DNA of 24,750 nucleotides from Gammaproteobacteria bacterium (lineage in GTDB: Bacteria; Pseudomonadota; Gammaproteobacteria; Eutrophobiales; Eutrophobiaceae), in the NCBI GenBank assembly GCA_004356415.1, contig SMWN01000027.1:1-24750 (forward strand), in the 5' to 3' direction. A program made the translations under genes and the position numbers. The notes under the pieces are model-generated. The model ran no database searches, was not told the origin of the DNA, and saw only the letters and a list, made by a program, of their open reading frames with translations. Shown here in pieces: positions 1 through 6,857 of the stretch. Each line of letters opens with the position of its first letter. Positions within the stretch are counted from its first letter, which is position 1.

Positions 1-333
1 GTCCAAATTGAAACACGCACACTGGATTCCTACGCACTGGATAATGTTGGATTCATCAAGATCGACGTCGAGGGCTATGAGCACAGCGTACTTAAAGGTG
101 CCAAAGAGACATTAATGCATTGCCGCCCGACCATGCTTATTGAACTGGAAGAAAGACACACCGGGGTAGCTATCGAATCATTAATCGAACAGGTAGAGGC
201 CTACGGTTATCAAGCGTACTTCCTGCGCAACCGGCAACTGACACCGATTACACAATTTGATCCAGAATCAGAACACCGAAGCCCTGCAAAAGGTAGCAAT
301 TATGTCAACAATTTTCTGTTCTTCCCAGAATGA
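1..333 (+). CDS. FkbM family methyltransferase, C-terminal part (gene runs off the window start)
   Basis: The frame is open from base 1 to a TGA at 331-333, so only the last 110 residues are seen. The start contains FIKIDVEGYE followed by HSVLKGAKETL and then RPTMLIELEE. This is the characteristic end of the FkbM SAM-dependent methyltransferase fold, where the acidic IDVEG strand lies near the active site. Members of this family O-methylate sugars and natural products and are frequent in polysaccharide clusters. A second methyltransferase starts 28 bp downstream on the same strand, so the two probably belong to one glycan or glycolipid modification operon that extends to the left of the window. 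The substrate cannot be read from the sequence. The family call is firm. Confidence 0.88.
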   Translation, partial: VQIETRTLDSYALDNVGFIKIDVEGYEHSVLKGAKETLMHCRPTMLIELEERHTGVAIESLIEQVEAYGYQAYFLRNRQLTPITQFDPESEHRSPAKGSNYVNNFLFFPE

Positions 334-361
334 CATTAAACATAAAATGAAAATATAAAAT

Positions 362-1108
362 ATGACTACTGAAGAAGGTGTAGTGAGTAAATGTCCTATC
401 TGCGGAAATTCAACGAACTTGAGTTTTATGAAAGATTCGTATGAAATTTACAAATGTTCAAGTTGTGATTTTCTATTTGTAAGTCCCTACCCATCAAATA
501 ACGATATTATTGCATATTACAACAACAATTACCGTGGCATAGATATCAATTTCTACCCCAAAGCGCGTTCACGTCAACGTCGTGCTTTTTTGAAATCATT
601 CCGGTTTTGGAGATACCTCTTCAGAAAACATACTATTGATGTCGGTTGTGGTGGTGGCTTTATGACAAACGCATTTCGACGATTGGGTGCGGATGCACAT
701 GGTATGGATATTAGTGAAATTTCAATAGTATATGCCAGGAATCGCTTTCCTGATTGTACGTTTCATTGTGAAAGTTTTACCTCTATGGCAAAGAATGATC
801 TTATTTTTGATTTTATCTTTACAACAGAGGTGCTCGAGCACATTCGAGGCACACGTGAATTTATGGAAATGATTGTATCAATTTCCAGGCCAGGGACGAT
901 TATTTACCTGGCTACACCTGATGCAGGACATGAAAGCGTCCCTAATGATATGTCGTCGTGGGAAGATATTTGTCCACCAGCACATATTCAGTGGTTCAAC
1001 CAGTCTAATATGGCACTGTTATTTGATAATTATGGATTTAAATTGGTCAGGACTTTCACAAAGAAGACGCCTGCACTTTCTATGCTGTTCCAACGCATGG
1101 ACGAATAA
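362..1108 (+). CDS. Class I SAM-dependent methyltransferase with N-terminal zinc ribbon
   Basis: The protein has 248 residues. Residues 11-35 carry two Cys pairs (CPICG and CSSCDF), a small zinc-binding ribbon often fused to glycan-associated methyltransferases. The SAM-binding motif I follows as TIDVGCGGGF near residue 92, with an acidic loop at HGMDIS and motif EVLEHI near residue 158. These are typical of the Methyltransf_11/23 group. It follows the FkbM methyltransferase by 28 bp, which suggests co-transcription. The upstream region has no strong ribosome binding site, so the ATG at 362 is taken mainly from the position of the ribbon. The protein ends soon after the last predicted strand (FKLVRTF) and is on the short side for this architecture, so a slightly truncated C-terminus is possible. 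The substrate is unknown, probably a sugar or lipid-linked glycan. Confidence 0.82.
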   Translation: MTTEEGVVSKCPICGNSTNLSFMKDSYEIYKCSSCDFLFVSPYPSNNDIIAYYNNNYRGIDINFYPKARSRQRRAFLKSFRFWRYLFRKHTIDVGCGGGFMTNAFRRLGADAHGMDISEISIVYARNRFPDCTFHCESFTSMAKNDLIFDFIFTTEVLEHIRGTREFMEMIVSISRPGTIIYLATPDAGHESVPNDMSSWEDICPPAHIQWFNQSNMALLFDNYGFKLVRTFTKKTPALSMLFQRMDE

Positions 1109-1254
1109 ACGATTTGGCCTTGTTACCTTACTGCTAATATTTTAAAAGTCTGAGCAAAATTTATGTGAACTAAGCAAACAGTATTTTGTATTTATCAATT
1201 AATCTGGCTTGCTTATTTTTGATATCTATCCTTCCACTCTGAATATGGCATACC

Positions 1255-1464
1255 TTAAATAATCTCTCTGGCTTCCTCATAATCCAGTGTTATCCCCCGC
1301 TCTTCTGCAGCCGCCATATACCATTTAGAAAGGCAATTTCTACAAAAACCGGCCAGATTCATTAAATCGATATTCTGTACATCTGTTTTTTCCTGAAGGA
1401 ATCCTACCAGATGCCTGAAAGCAGCAGCTTCCAATTCTATTTGTGTGTGTTCGTCCATTTGCAT
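1255..1464 (-). CDS. DUF1244 family small protein, C-terminus cut by an in-frame TAA
   Basis: The 69-residue product contains NLAGFCRNCLSKWY, the hallmark of DUF1244, a small proteobacterial family of unknown function with a conserved Cys pair. The start is the ATG at 1464, preceded by AGGGT at a suitable distance. The stop at 1255-1257 interrupts the family's usual ending. In the same frame the following codons read GMPYSEWKDRYQK and then a second TAA at 1213-1215, and family members normally read YGMPY at this point. The stop codon therefore stands exactly where a Tyr codon (TAT or TAC) is expected, which suggests a nonsense change or a sequencing error that removes 14 residues. The gene is divergent from ndh, with about 100 bp between the starts. 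Confidence 0.8.
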   Translation of the reverse strand: MQMDEHTQIELEAAAFRHLVGFLQEKTDVQNIDLMNLAGFCRNCLSKWYMAAAEERGITLDYEEAREII

Positions 1465-1568
1465 TTTTACCCTGTTATTAGATCTATTCGTTATATCTAT
1501 GCCTCAATAAAAAGCTATTATATCGCCCCTTTGGCCCCATTCGAGCAATTTACTGGAATTATTGTTAA

Positions 1569-2924
1569 ATGAACACATATAAGAATCTTCATCACATTGT
1601 TGTCGTCGGCGGAGGTGCTGGTGGACTGGAACTGGCAACAAAGCTCGGCAACCAGCTGGGTAAAAAGAAAAAGGCTGCAATCACTCTGATCGATTGTACT
1701 TTGACACATTTATGGAAGCCGCTATTACACGAGGTCGCTGCAGGTTCACTCAATTCCTGTGAAGATGAATTAGATTATCTCGGACAGAGTCACTGGCACC
1801 ATTTCCAGTTTCGTCTTGGCAGGATGGATCGACTTGACCGTAAAAAACAGGAAGTCAGTCTGGCACCTACTCTGGATGATGAGGGCAACGAATATATTCC
1901 ACGTCGAACGTTCCATTACGATACATTGGTGATTGCCGTTGGCAGTACAACAAATGATTTTGGCATACCGGGGGTTCGGGAACACTGTATGTTTCTGGAT
2001 ACGCGCAAACAGGCTGATTACTTTCATCAGTATTTGTTCAGAAGTTTTTACACCGCTCATGCACAGAAAGAACCATTGCGGGAGGGACAATTACATATCG
2101 CGATTGCAGGTGCAGGTGCGACAGGCATTGAACTATCCGCAGAATTGCATGAATCAGCTTACCAACTGGCTGAATTTGGTCTTGATCAAGTTAAACCGGA
2201 CACCGATGTAAAGATTACCATTGTAGAAGCATCAGATCGTATACTTCCTGACCTGCCACCGAGACTTTCTGAAAAAGTGAGCAAGGCACTGGAAAAACTA
2301 AATATTGAAACTTGCACAAATCAAAGAATCACTGAAGTAACGGCCGATGGATTCAAAACTGAAAGTGGTAAATTTATTCCAGCGGAGATCAAGGCCTGGG
2401 CCGCCGGTATCAAGGCACCTGACTTGCTCAAGGAGCTTGATAGCCTTGAGACCAACCGTATCAATCAACTCGTCGTAAAACCAACATTACAAACAACACT
2501 GGATGAAAATATTTTCGCATTCGGTGATTGTGCCGCCTGCCCCCTGAACACTAATTCCAACCCGGATGCAGATGAAAAGGGTGAAACGGTACCACCAAGA
2601 GCCCAGGCAGCGAATCAACAAGCATCGATGCTGGTTAAAACCATGCGTCAACGTTTAAAAGGTGATAGCTCCCTACCTGTGTACAAGTATGTCGATTATG
2701 GCTCGTTGGTGAATATGAGTCATCACACAGCCGTGGGCTATTTAATGGGCAAACTTTCAAAATTATCAGGTTCTGTGATGATTGAGGGAATAGTTGCGCG
2801 TTTTGTTTACATCTCCCTGTACAAGATGCACCTGATAGCCCTGCATGGGCCCATCAGAATGGGACTATCAACTTTGGCCAATCTTTTAACACGTAAAGCC
2901 AAACCCAGAATGAAATTACATTAA
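1569..2924 (+). CDS. ndh: Type II NADH dehydrogenase (NDH-2)
   Basis: The protein has 451 residues. The FAD-binding Rossmann motif VVVGGGAGGLE lies at about residues 11-21. A second dinucleotide motif for NADH (IAIAGAGATGIE) lies near 178-189, and the FAD-contacting AFGDCA near 318 is followed by the PPRAQAANQQA stretch typical of NDH-2. The C-terminal part is enriched in hydrophobic and basic residues, as expected for the amphipathic membrane anchor. NDH-2 is a single-subunit, non-proton-pumping enzyme that passes electrons from NADH to ubiquinone on the cytoplasmic face of the inner membrane. The gene stands alone, divergent from the DUF1244 gene and convergent with the SRPBCC gene. The ATG at 1569 is preceded by a weak GGA and fits the family's N-terminus. 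Confidence 0.93.
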   Translation: MNTYKNLHHIVVVGGGAGGLELATKLGNQLGKKKKAAITLIDCTLTHLWKPLLHEVAAGSLNSCEDELDYLGQSHWHHFQFRLGRMDRLDRKKQEVSLAPTLDDEGNEYIPRRTFHYDTLVIAVGSTTNDFGIPGVREHCMFLDTRKQADYFHQYLFRSFYTAHAQKEPLREGQLHIAIAGAGATGIELSAELHESAYQLAEFGLDQVKPDTDVKITIVEASDRILPDLPPRLSEKVSKALEKLNIETCTNQRITEVTADGFKTESGKFIPAEIKAWAAGIKAPDLLKELDSLETNRINQLVVKPTLQTTLDENIFAFGDCAACPLNTNSNPDADEKGETVPPRAQAANQQASMLVKTMRQRLKGDSSLPVYKYVDYGSLVNMSHHTAVGYLMGKLSKLSGSVMIEGIVARFVYISLYKMHLIALHGPIRMGLSTLANLLTRKAKPRMKLH

Positions 2925-2987
2925 TGAAACTTGATTAATGAGAATATCGGAGCTTCCAGATAAGAAGTCCCTATTACATAACATAAG

Positions 2988-3401
2988 TTATCCACCAAAT
3001 ATTTTTTTTAGATTATCAAACCCCACTTGATATATGCCAGCGATAACATCCATCGCTTCGTTTTCCGCAGCACCCTTTGCTTCGAATTCACTTGACCATT
3101 CTACTGTCGTCTTTCCTTCGCCATCCTCTTTCACGCGAATGGTTGCCGTATAATTTGAAACGGGTAATGGGCTATCGATTATTGAGTAAGTATAAACTCG
3201 TTCGCTATCATCAAGCCGTTCCAGTTTTTCTACAATCGTGCCACCGCCAGTTAGACTGAGACGGCGCATGCTCCCCTCTTCTTCCAGTTCACTTTTCTTA
3301 ATTGCTGGATGCCAGTCCGGTAATGTATTGAATCCACCAATCAGCTTCCAGACTTCATCTGCTGCGACATTTAAATTGGTTTTCATATTAATCTTTGCCA
3401 T
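2988..3401 (-). CDS. SRPBCC superfamily protein (polyketide cyclase/dehydrase-like)
   Basis: The 137-residue protein begins with a short strand and VAADEVWKLIGGFNTLPDWHPAI, the N-terminal signature of the START/Bet v1-like SRPBCC fold. It is followed by the usual antiparallel sheet (GGGTIVEKLERLDD, YTYSIIDSPLP, TTVEWSSEF) and the long C-terminal helix ending in GFDNLKKIFG. Proteins of this fold enclose a hydrophobic pocket, and this subgroup has no assigned substrate. The start at 3401 is supported by a CAGGAGA ribosome binding site a few bases upstream. No signal peptide is visible, so it is cytoplasmic. It lies 78 bp from the sigma-54 activator gene on the same strand, but a repeat-like palindrome is in between, so an operon is uncertain. 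Confidence 0.85.
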   Translation of the reverse strand: MAKINMKTNLNVAADEVWKLIGGFNTLPDWHPAIKKSELEEEGSMRRLSLTGGGTIVEKLERLDDSERVYTYSIIDSPLPVSNYTATIRVKEDGEGKTTVEWSSEFEAKGAAENEAMDVIAGIYQVGFDNLKKIFGG

Positions 3402-3460
3402 TATTAATCTCCTGTTTGCATATGATTATTATGTAATGTAACGATATTTAAAAAAATAGC

Positions 3461-3480
3461 TTAAGGGTGCCCTTATTTAT
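3461..3480. repeat. Short palindrome resembling the ends of the 14.56-14.78 kb element
   Basis: The sequence starts TTAAGGGTGCCCTTA and is followed by TTTAT. It closely matches both ends of the small element between accA and tilS (TTAGGGG...CCTATTAA and TTAAGGG...CTATTAA when read inward). It abuts the stop codon of the response-regulator gene. Read on the minus strand it is followed by a run of seven T, so it might also act as a weak transcription end for the two-component operon. The stem is very short, so that role is doubtful. Confidence 0.4.
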
Positions 3481-4907
3481 TATAGGTTGTATTTCTTCAT
3501 TCTGTATCTTAGCGCCATACGGGTAATATCCAGCTCCCTGGCTGCCCTGGATACATTGCCATTTGCTTTTTCCAGAGCCTGTGTGATCAATGTGAATTCT
3601 GCTGACTCCAGGGTCATATCCTCAATATTTGAATCTCCAGCTAGCGAATTTTCTGTAGTTCCAAAACGGGTTCGGTTGGTCAAACCAAGAGCGGCTGAGG
3701 AAAGTTCTCCACCACTATTTAACAATACCGCTCTCTCTATTAAGTGTTTCATTTCACGCACATTACCTGGCCAGGAGTATTCCATCATTGTTTGTGCTGC
3801 TTCGTCACTGAATCTTGCATTTTCAAAACCATAACGCCGTGCTGTTTGTTTAGCAAAATGCTTTGCTAAAATAATAATATCGTTGCCACGTGCTCTTAAT
3901 GGTGGCATCTCTATATTTAAAACGTTCAACCGATAATATAAATCTGATCTGAACTCTCCTTTTTCTAACAGGGTTTCAACATTCCTGTTAGTTGCAGCAA
4001 TAAACCAGGCACGAACAGGCAATTCCTTCGTTGTGCCCACACGGCGCATCAGTCTTCTTTCTAATACAGCCAGCAACTTGGACTGTAAATCCATAGGCAA
4101 ATCCCCGATTTCATCCAGAAATAACGCACCATCTTCAGCAGCTTCTATGAGTCCAGTACGCGCTATATGAGCATTTGTAAATGCACCTTTTTCATGACCA
4201 AATAGCTCAGCCTCAATAAGATCTTTTGGTAATGATGCACAATCTACTTGCACAAAAGGTTTATCACTCAGTGCAGCACTTGCATGTAGTGATCTTGCAA
4301 CAACATCTTTACCAGTCCCTGTCTCACCTAGTATCAAAACTGTTGGCGGCACTGTGTCTGATGCATATGTCAAGCGACTAATTTGTTCAATCTGCTGCCT
4401 TATCGAGACAATTCCTGGACACTCCCCGATAAATTCAACAGATTCAGAGGCATTGCGCTCGCGTTTACTTGAATAAGCTAATTTTGTCTCAAGTTCATTT
4501 TTATCCAGCACTTTCTCAACATTAATCAGGAGCTCTTCCAGGTCTATTGGCTTCTTCAGGTAATCTGATGCGCCCAGCTTCATAGCAGAGACAGCATCTT
4601 CAAGTTCACCATAAGCGGACATCACTAATACGGCAATATTTGGATTCTCCCCGATTTTGACGGCTTCGAGAAAGTCGAGACCAGAGCCATCTGGAAGACG
4701 CATATCAAGTAAAACCAGATCGGGCGTCAGTGATTCAAATTTTTCTTTTGCAGTATTCAAATCACCTGCGATTTCACTTTTGTAACCCGCACGCGCCAAC
4801 TGTTTTTTAACTGCTTTCGCAAATACAATTTCATCTTCAACGATAAGAATCTGTTTTTCGATAGCAGGCACTTCCATAGAAGTTATTATTGGTTCAATTT
4901 CGTGCAT
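3480..4907 (-). CDS. NtrC-family sigma-54-dependent response regulator
   Basis: The 475-residue protein has three domains. An N-terminal receiver (about 18-132) has the acidic pocket VEDE, phosphorylatable Asp68 in LVLLDMRLPDGSG, Ser97 and Lys118. The central AAA+ domain (about 158-400) has Walker A GETGTGK at 194-200, the sigma-54-contacting loop GAFTNA at 241-246, Walker B ALFLDE at 261-266 and a WPGNVRE segment. A C-terminal Fis-type helix-turn-helix (about 434-473) includes NVSRAARELDITRMALRYR. It would couple ATP hydrolysis to open-complex formation by sigma-54 RNA polymerase. I chose the ATG at 4907, which has AGAGGA upstream and lies 1 bp after the kinase stop codon; an in-frame TTG at 4925 would overlap the kinase gene. 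The loop is GAFTNA rather than the consensus GAFTGA. The likely target is pqqA, on the far side of the kinase gene. Confidence 0.95.
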   Translation of the reverse strand: MHEIEPIITSMEVPAIEKQILIVEDEIVFAKAVKKQLARAGYKSEIAGDLNTAKEKFESLTPDLVLLDMRLPDGSGLDFLEAVKIGENPNIAVLVMSAYGELEDAVSAMKLGASDYLKKPIDLEELLINVEKVLDKNELETKLAYSSKRERNASESVEFIGECPGIVSIRQQIEQISRLTYASDTVPPTVLILGETGTGKDVVARSLHASAALSDKPFVQVDCASLPKDLIEAELFGHEKGAFTNAHIARTGLIEAAEDGALFLDEIGDLPMDLQSKLLAVLERRLMRRVGTTKELPVRAWFIAATNRNVETLLEKGEFRSDLYYRLNVLNIEMPPLRARGNDIIILAKHFAKQTARRYGFENARFSDEAAQTMMEYSWPGNVREMKHLIERAVLLNSGGELSSAALGLTNRTRFGTTENSLAGDSNIEDMTLESAEFTLITQALEKANGNVSRAARELDITRMALRYRMKKYNL

Positions 4908-4908
4908 A

Positions 4909-6378
4909 TTAATCGTCCTCTTCAATCACTCTAATGGGTGCAGTAATCATTACTTTTGTTCCTTCTTGCTCCGAAGAATCAAAACTTAAATTCCAACCAT
5001 GTTTCTGGCATATCTTGAAAGCGATGGGTATCCCAAGACCAGTCCCGAAACTTTTGGTAGTTGGACCAGGCGTTAACTGATTGGGTTTTGGGTCAAAGGG
5101 CAAACCTGGCCCCTGATCATGAATAGACAATTCAAGTTCAGCATCTATTTTTACAAGCCCGATCGTCAATGTAGAGCCATCCGGTGAGGCATCAATCGCA
5201 TTGGCCATCAGGGAGTAAATAGCCTGCTCCATTAGATCAGGATCCGCATTGAGTCTTAAATCATTCTCCCAACCAATTTTATCTACCTTCAACTTTTTTT
5301 CTTCTATTTTCGGTTTTAATAATACGATGGCTGCCTCAAGCATTTTGCTCGCTAATACAAGTCTGTAATTTGGTTTTAGCGGATGCAGGTAAGAAACCAA
5401 CGCGTTCACCCAACGACTCAGTCTATCCGTCGTTTCTATGATGGCATGTTTACTTTCCTCCAAATCTTCCTTGTTTTCGGGGTCGTCGAGTAATTGTGCG
5501 GTTGCCCTGATACTGGCTAAAGGATTGCGAATATTATGTGCAACAACAGGAATCAAAGAACCTAGTGCGGCCTGTTTTTCACTCTCCACCAGAGCAGCCT
5601 GACTGATCTGAAGATCGCTAGCCATTTTATTGATGGCACCAGCCAAATCTTTTACTTCTTCGACACCCTGCTCCGGCATCTTGGTTTCGAGATGACCAAC
5701 ACTGATGAGTCGGGCACCAGCGATGATCTCGGAAATCGGTTTCAGGAAATCCTTACGAAAAGTCATTCGTGCATAAATCACCAAAAGAAATGCCAGTAAC
5801 AAAGGAATTGGAATAACGACAGGTGCGTATTGTGACCATATCTCTAATTGGTGATTCAATGCATTGTGTTTTTCCGCTAACATATATTTCAATCTGCCGT
5901 ACTTCCCCTCAAACCGGCCTATCATTCGATCAGCAAAACGTGGGTCAAGGATTCTCATTCGCGTTTGTAAGCTAATTGCATAGGGATCGGCGAAAATTGA
6001 ATTCATGTCTTTCTGAATTTCTCTATAAGAAACATGCAGATCCTGAATGGCAATATTTTCATCACGTGAGATTGCATTACTGCGAAGTTTGTTGAAATTT
6101 TTATCAATACGTCGCGAGTATTCCCCATACAATTCCAGAGATCGCACATCTTCGAAGAGCCGGGCGCGTATGGCTTCATGAATTTGTCGAAATAATTCAC
6201 TGCGAATTTGCTCGGTCACGTAGCTTAGCCCATTTAACCGAACTGACTCCTCCGAATTCTGTTGCCAGAAATAAGCGGATAGACCACCTAACAAACCTGT
6301 GAGAGCCAGTAATAATAAAAAAGCGACTTCTTGAACAAACAGGAGTTTGCGTAATGAATTCAGGTATTTTATCTTCAT
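4909..6378 (-). CDS. Membrane sensor histidine kinase paired with the sigma-54 activator
   Basis: The protein has 489 residues. It has TM1 at about 12-37 and a mostly helical extracytoplasmic region at about 38-184. TM2 lies at about 185-204, with a HAMP linker at about 205-262. The dimerisation/phosphoacceptor helix has His281 in HNIRNPLASI. The ATPase domain has an N box around Asn393 (MANAIDAS), a G1 box DQGPGLPF at 420-427 and a G2 box GTGLGIP at 445-451. It is a complete class I kinase of the type that partners NtrC-like regulators, and it ends 1 bp before the regulator's ATG, so the two are translationally coupled. The ATG at 6378 is preferred to the TTG just before it. The sensor region matches no domain I recognise, so the ligand is unknown. 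The operon is divergent from pqqA, and their shared upstream region holds the palindrome at 6445. Confidence 0.93.
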   Translation of the reverse strand: MKIKYLNSLRKLLFVQEVAFLLLLALTGLLGGLSAYFWQQNSEESVRLNGLSYVTEQIRSELFRQIHEAIRARLFEDVRSLELYGEYSRRIDKNFNKLRSNAISRDENIAIQDLHVSYREIQKDMNSIFADPYAISLQTRMRILDPRFADRMIGRFEGKYGRLKYMLAEKHNALNHQLEIWSQYAPVVIPIPLLLAFLLVIYARMTFRKDFLKPISEIIAGARLISVGHLETKMPEQGVEEVKDLAGAINKMASDLQISQAALVESEKQAALGSLIPVVAHNIRNPLASIRATAQLLDDPENKEDLEESKHAIIETTDRLSRWVNALVSYLHPLKPNYRLVLASKMLEAAIVLLKPKIEEKKLKVDKIGWENDLRLNADPDLMEQAIYSLMANAIDASPDGSTLTIGLVKIDAELELSIHDQGPGLPFDPKPNQLTPGPTTKSFGTGLGIPIAFKICQKHGWNLSFDSSEQEGTKVMITAPIRVIEEDD

Positions 6379-6444
6379 CAAGATCCGCGTGTGAAAATTG
6401 TGGCTGGTTCATATTAACCAATTTCTCTGGTTGTTGTTATCCAT

Positions 6445-6465
6445 TATTTAGACTTCGTCTAAATA
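6445..6465. promoter_or_regulatory. Candidate enhancer (UAS) palindrome for the sigma-54 activator
   Basis: This is a perfect inverted repeat: TATTTAGAC, three central bases (TTC), then its exact reverse complement. Its centre lies about 106 bp upstream of the GG of the pqqA sigma-54 promoter, which is the usual place for an enhancer bound by an NtrC-type regulator. It also lies about 75 bp upstream of the kinase ATG, so it could serve autoregulation. The Fis-type DNA-binding domain of the adjacent regulator would be expected to recognise such a dyad. The assignment to that regulator is inference. Confidence 0.6.
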
Positions 6466-6559
6466 CTTCCCGAAAACAATCCACTCTACAACAGTCATTA
6501 TACGGGTAACATATTGTTTTTACGTAGTATTTTCATTCAATCAAATAATATCTAAAAAC

Positions 6560-6574
6560 TGGCATAGTTTCTGC
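6560..6574 (+). promoter_or_regulatory. Sigma-54 (-24/-12) promoter of pqqA
   Basis: TGGCA begins at 6560, with the invariant GG at 6561-6562 and GC at 6573-6574. The spacing is GG-N10-GC, the exact geometry required by RpoN. The -12 element reads CTGC rather than TTGC, so it is close to consensus but not perfect. Transcription would start near 6586 and give a leader of about 110 bases before pqqA. A palindrome about 100 bp upstream and a divergent sigma-54 activator gene support the call. Confidence 0.65.
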
Positions 6575-6600
6575 GCATAAGCAGTTGTGTCTGGAACGCG

Positions 6601-6629
6601 TTGACACTCGGCGAAGGTCAGAATTTAGA
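6601..6629 (+). promoter_or_regulatory. Possible second (sigma-70 type) promoter of pqqA
   Basis: A perfect TTGACA hexamer at 6601-6606 is separated by 17 bases from TTTAGA at 6624-6629. The latter is a poor -10 hexamer, so this is a tentative housekeeping promoter about 70 bp ahead of pqqA. The -10 position falls inside the first of two AATTTAGRC repeats, which would allow regulation by whatever binds them. Confidence 0.35.
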
Positions 6630-6648
6630 CTTTTACCGAAATTTAGGC
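6622..6648 (+). repeat. Two direct repeats AATTTAGAC / AATTTAGGC in the pqqA leader
   Basis: AATTTAGAC at 6622-6630 and AATTTAGGC at 6640-6648 are spaced 18 bp start to start. Both resemble the half-site ATTTAGAC of the palindrome at 6445-6465. They lie downstream of the predicted sigma-54 start and overlap the possible sigma-70 -10 element. They could be secondary binding sites for the same regulator, for instance to block one promoter when the other is used. That role is inference. Confidence 0.4.
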
Positions 6649-6696
6649 TTTTTAATTGAGTAGTATTCTTACTTTAACTGAATTAGGAGAAGCATG

Positions 6697-6771
6697 ATGA
6701 AATGGGAAACACCTGAATACAGCGACATTCGCTTTGGTTTCGAAGTAACAATGTATATCAACAACAAGTAA
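6697..6771 (+). CDS. pqqA: PqqA, precursor peptide of pyrroloquinoline quinone (orphan copy)
   Basis: A 24-codon gene encodes a peptide starting MKWETPEYSDIRF and ending GFEVTMYINNK. It matches the PqqA family in length and in its hallmark GFEVTMY segment. The Glu and Tyr of the E-x3-Y motif are the two residues that the radical SAM enzyme PqqE joins and from which the cofactor PQQ is built. An AGGAGA ribosome binding site at 6685-6690 lies 6 bases before the ATG at 6697; the ATG at 6694 is too close to it. The gene stands alone: no pqqB, C, D, E or F is present in the window, and the flanking genes are divergent or on the other strand. A strong terminator follows 16 bp after the stop, so the transcript encodes only this peptide. 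The upstream region has sigma-54 promoter and enhancer features next to a sigma-54 two-component system. Confidence 0.9.
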   Translation: MKWETPEYSDIRFGFEVTMYINNK

Positions 6772-6787
6772 TTCTATTACATGTTGT

Positions 6788-6815
6788 AAAAAAGGGACCG
6801 CAAGGTCCCTTTTTT
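6788..6815 (+). terminator. Intrinsic terminator of pqqA
   Basis: GGGACC and GGTCCC form a 6-bp GC-rich stem around a GCAA tetraloop. It is flanked by A6 and T6, so the perfect inverted repeat has 12-bp arms. The T run follows the stem on the plus strand, and by symmetry the structure can also serve the minus strand, ending the cytochrome b561 transcript. It makes pqqA a monocistronic unit. Confidence 0.92.
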
Positions 6816-6857
6816 ATGTACATCAAATTCATTTTCATAACATTTATTCCCTAGCAT

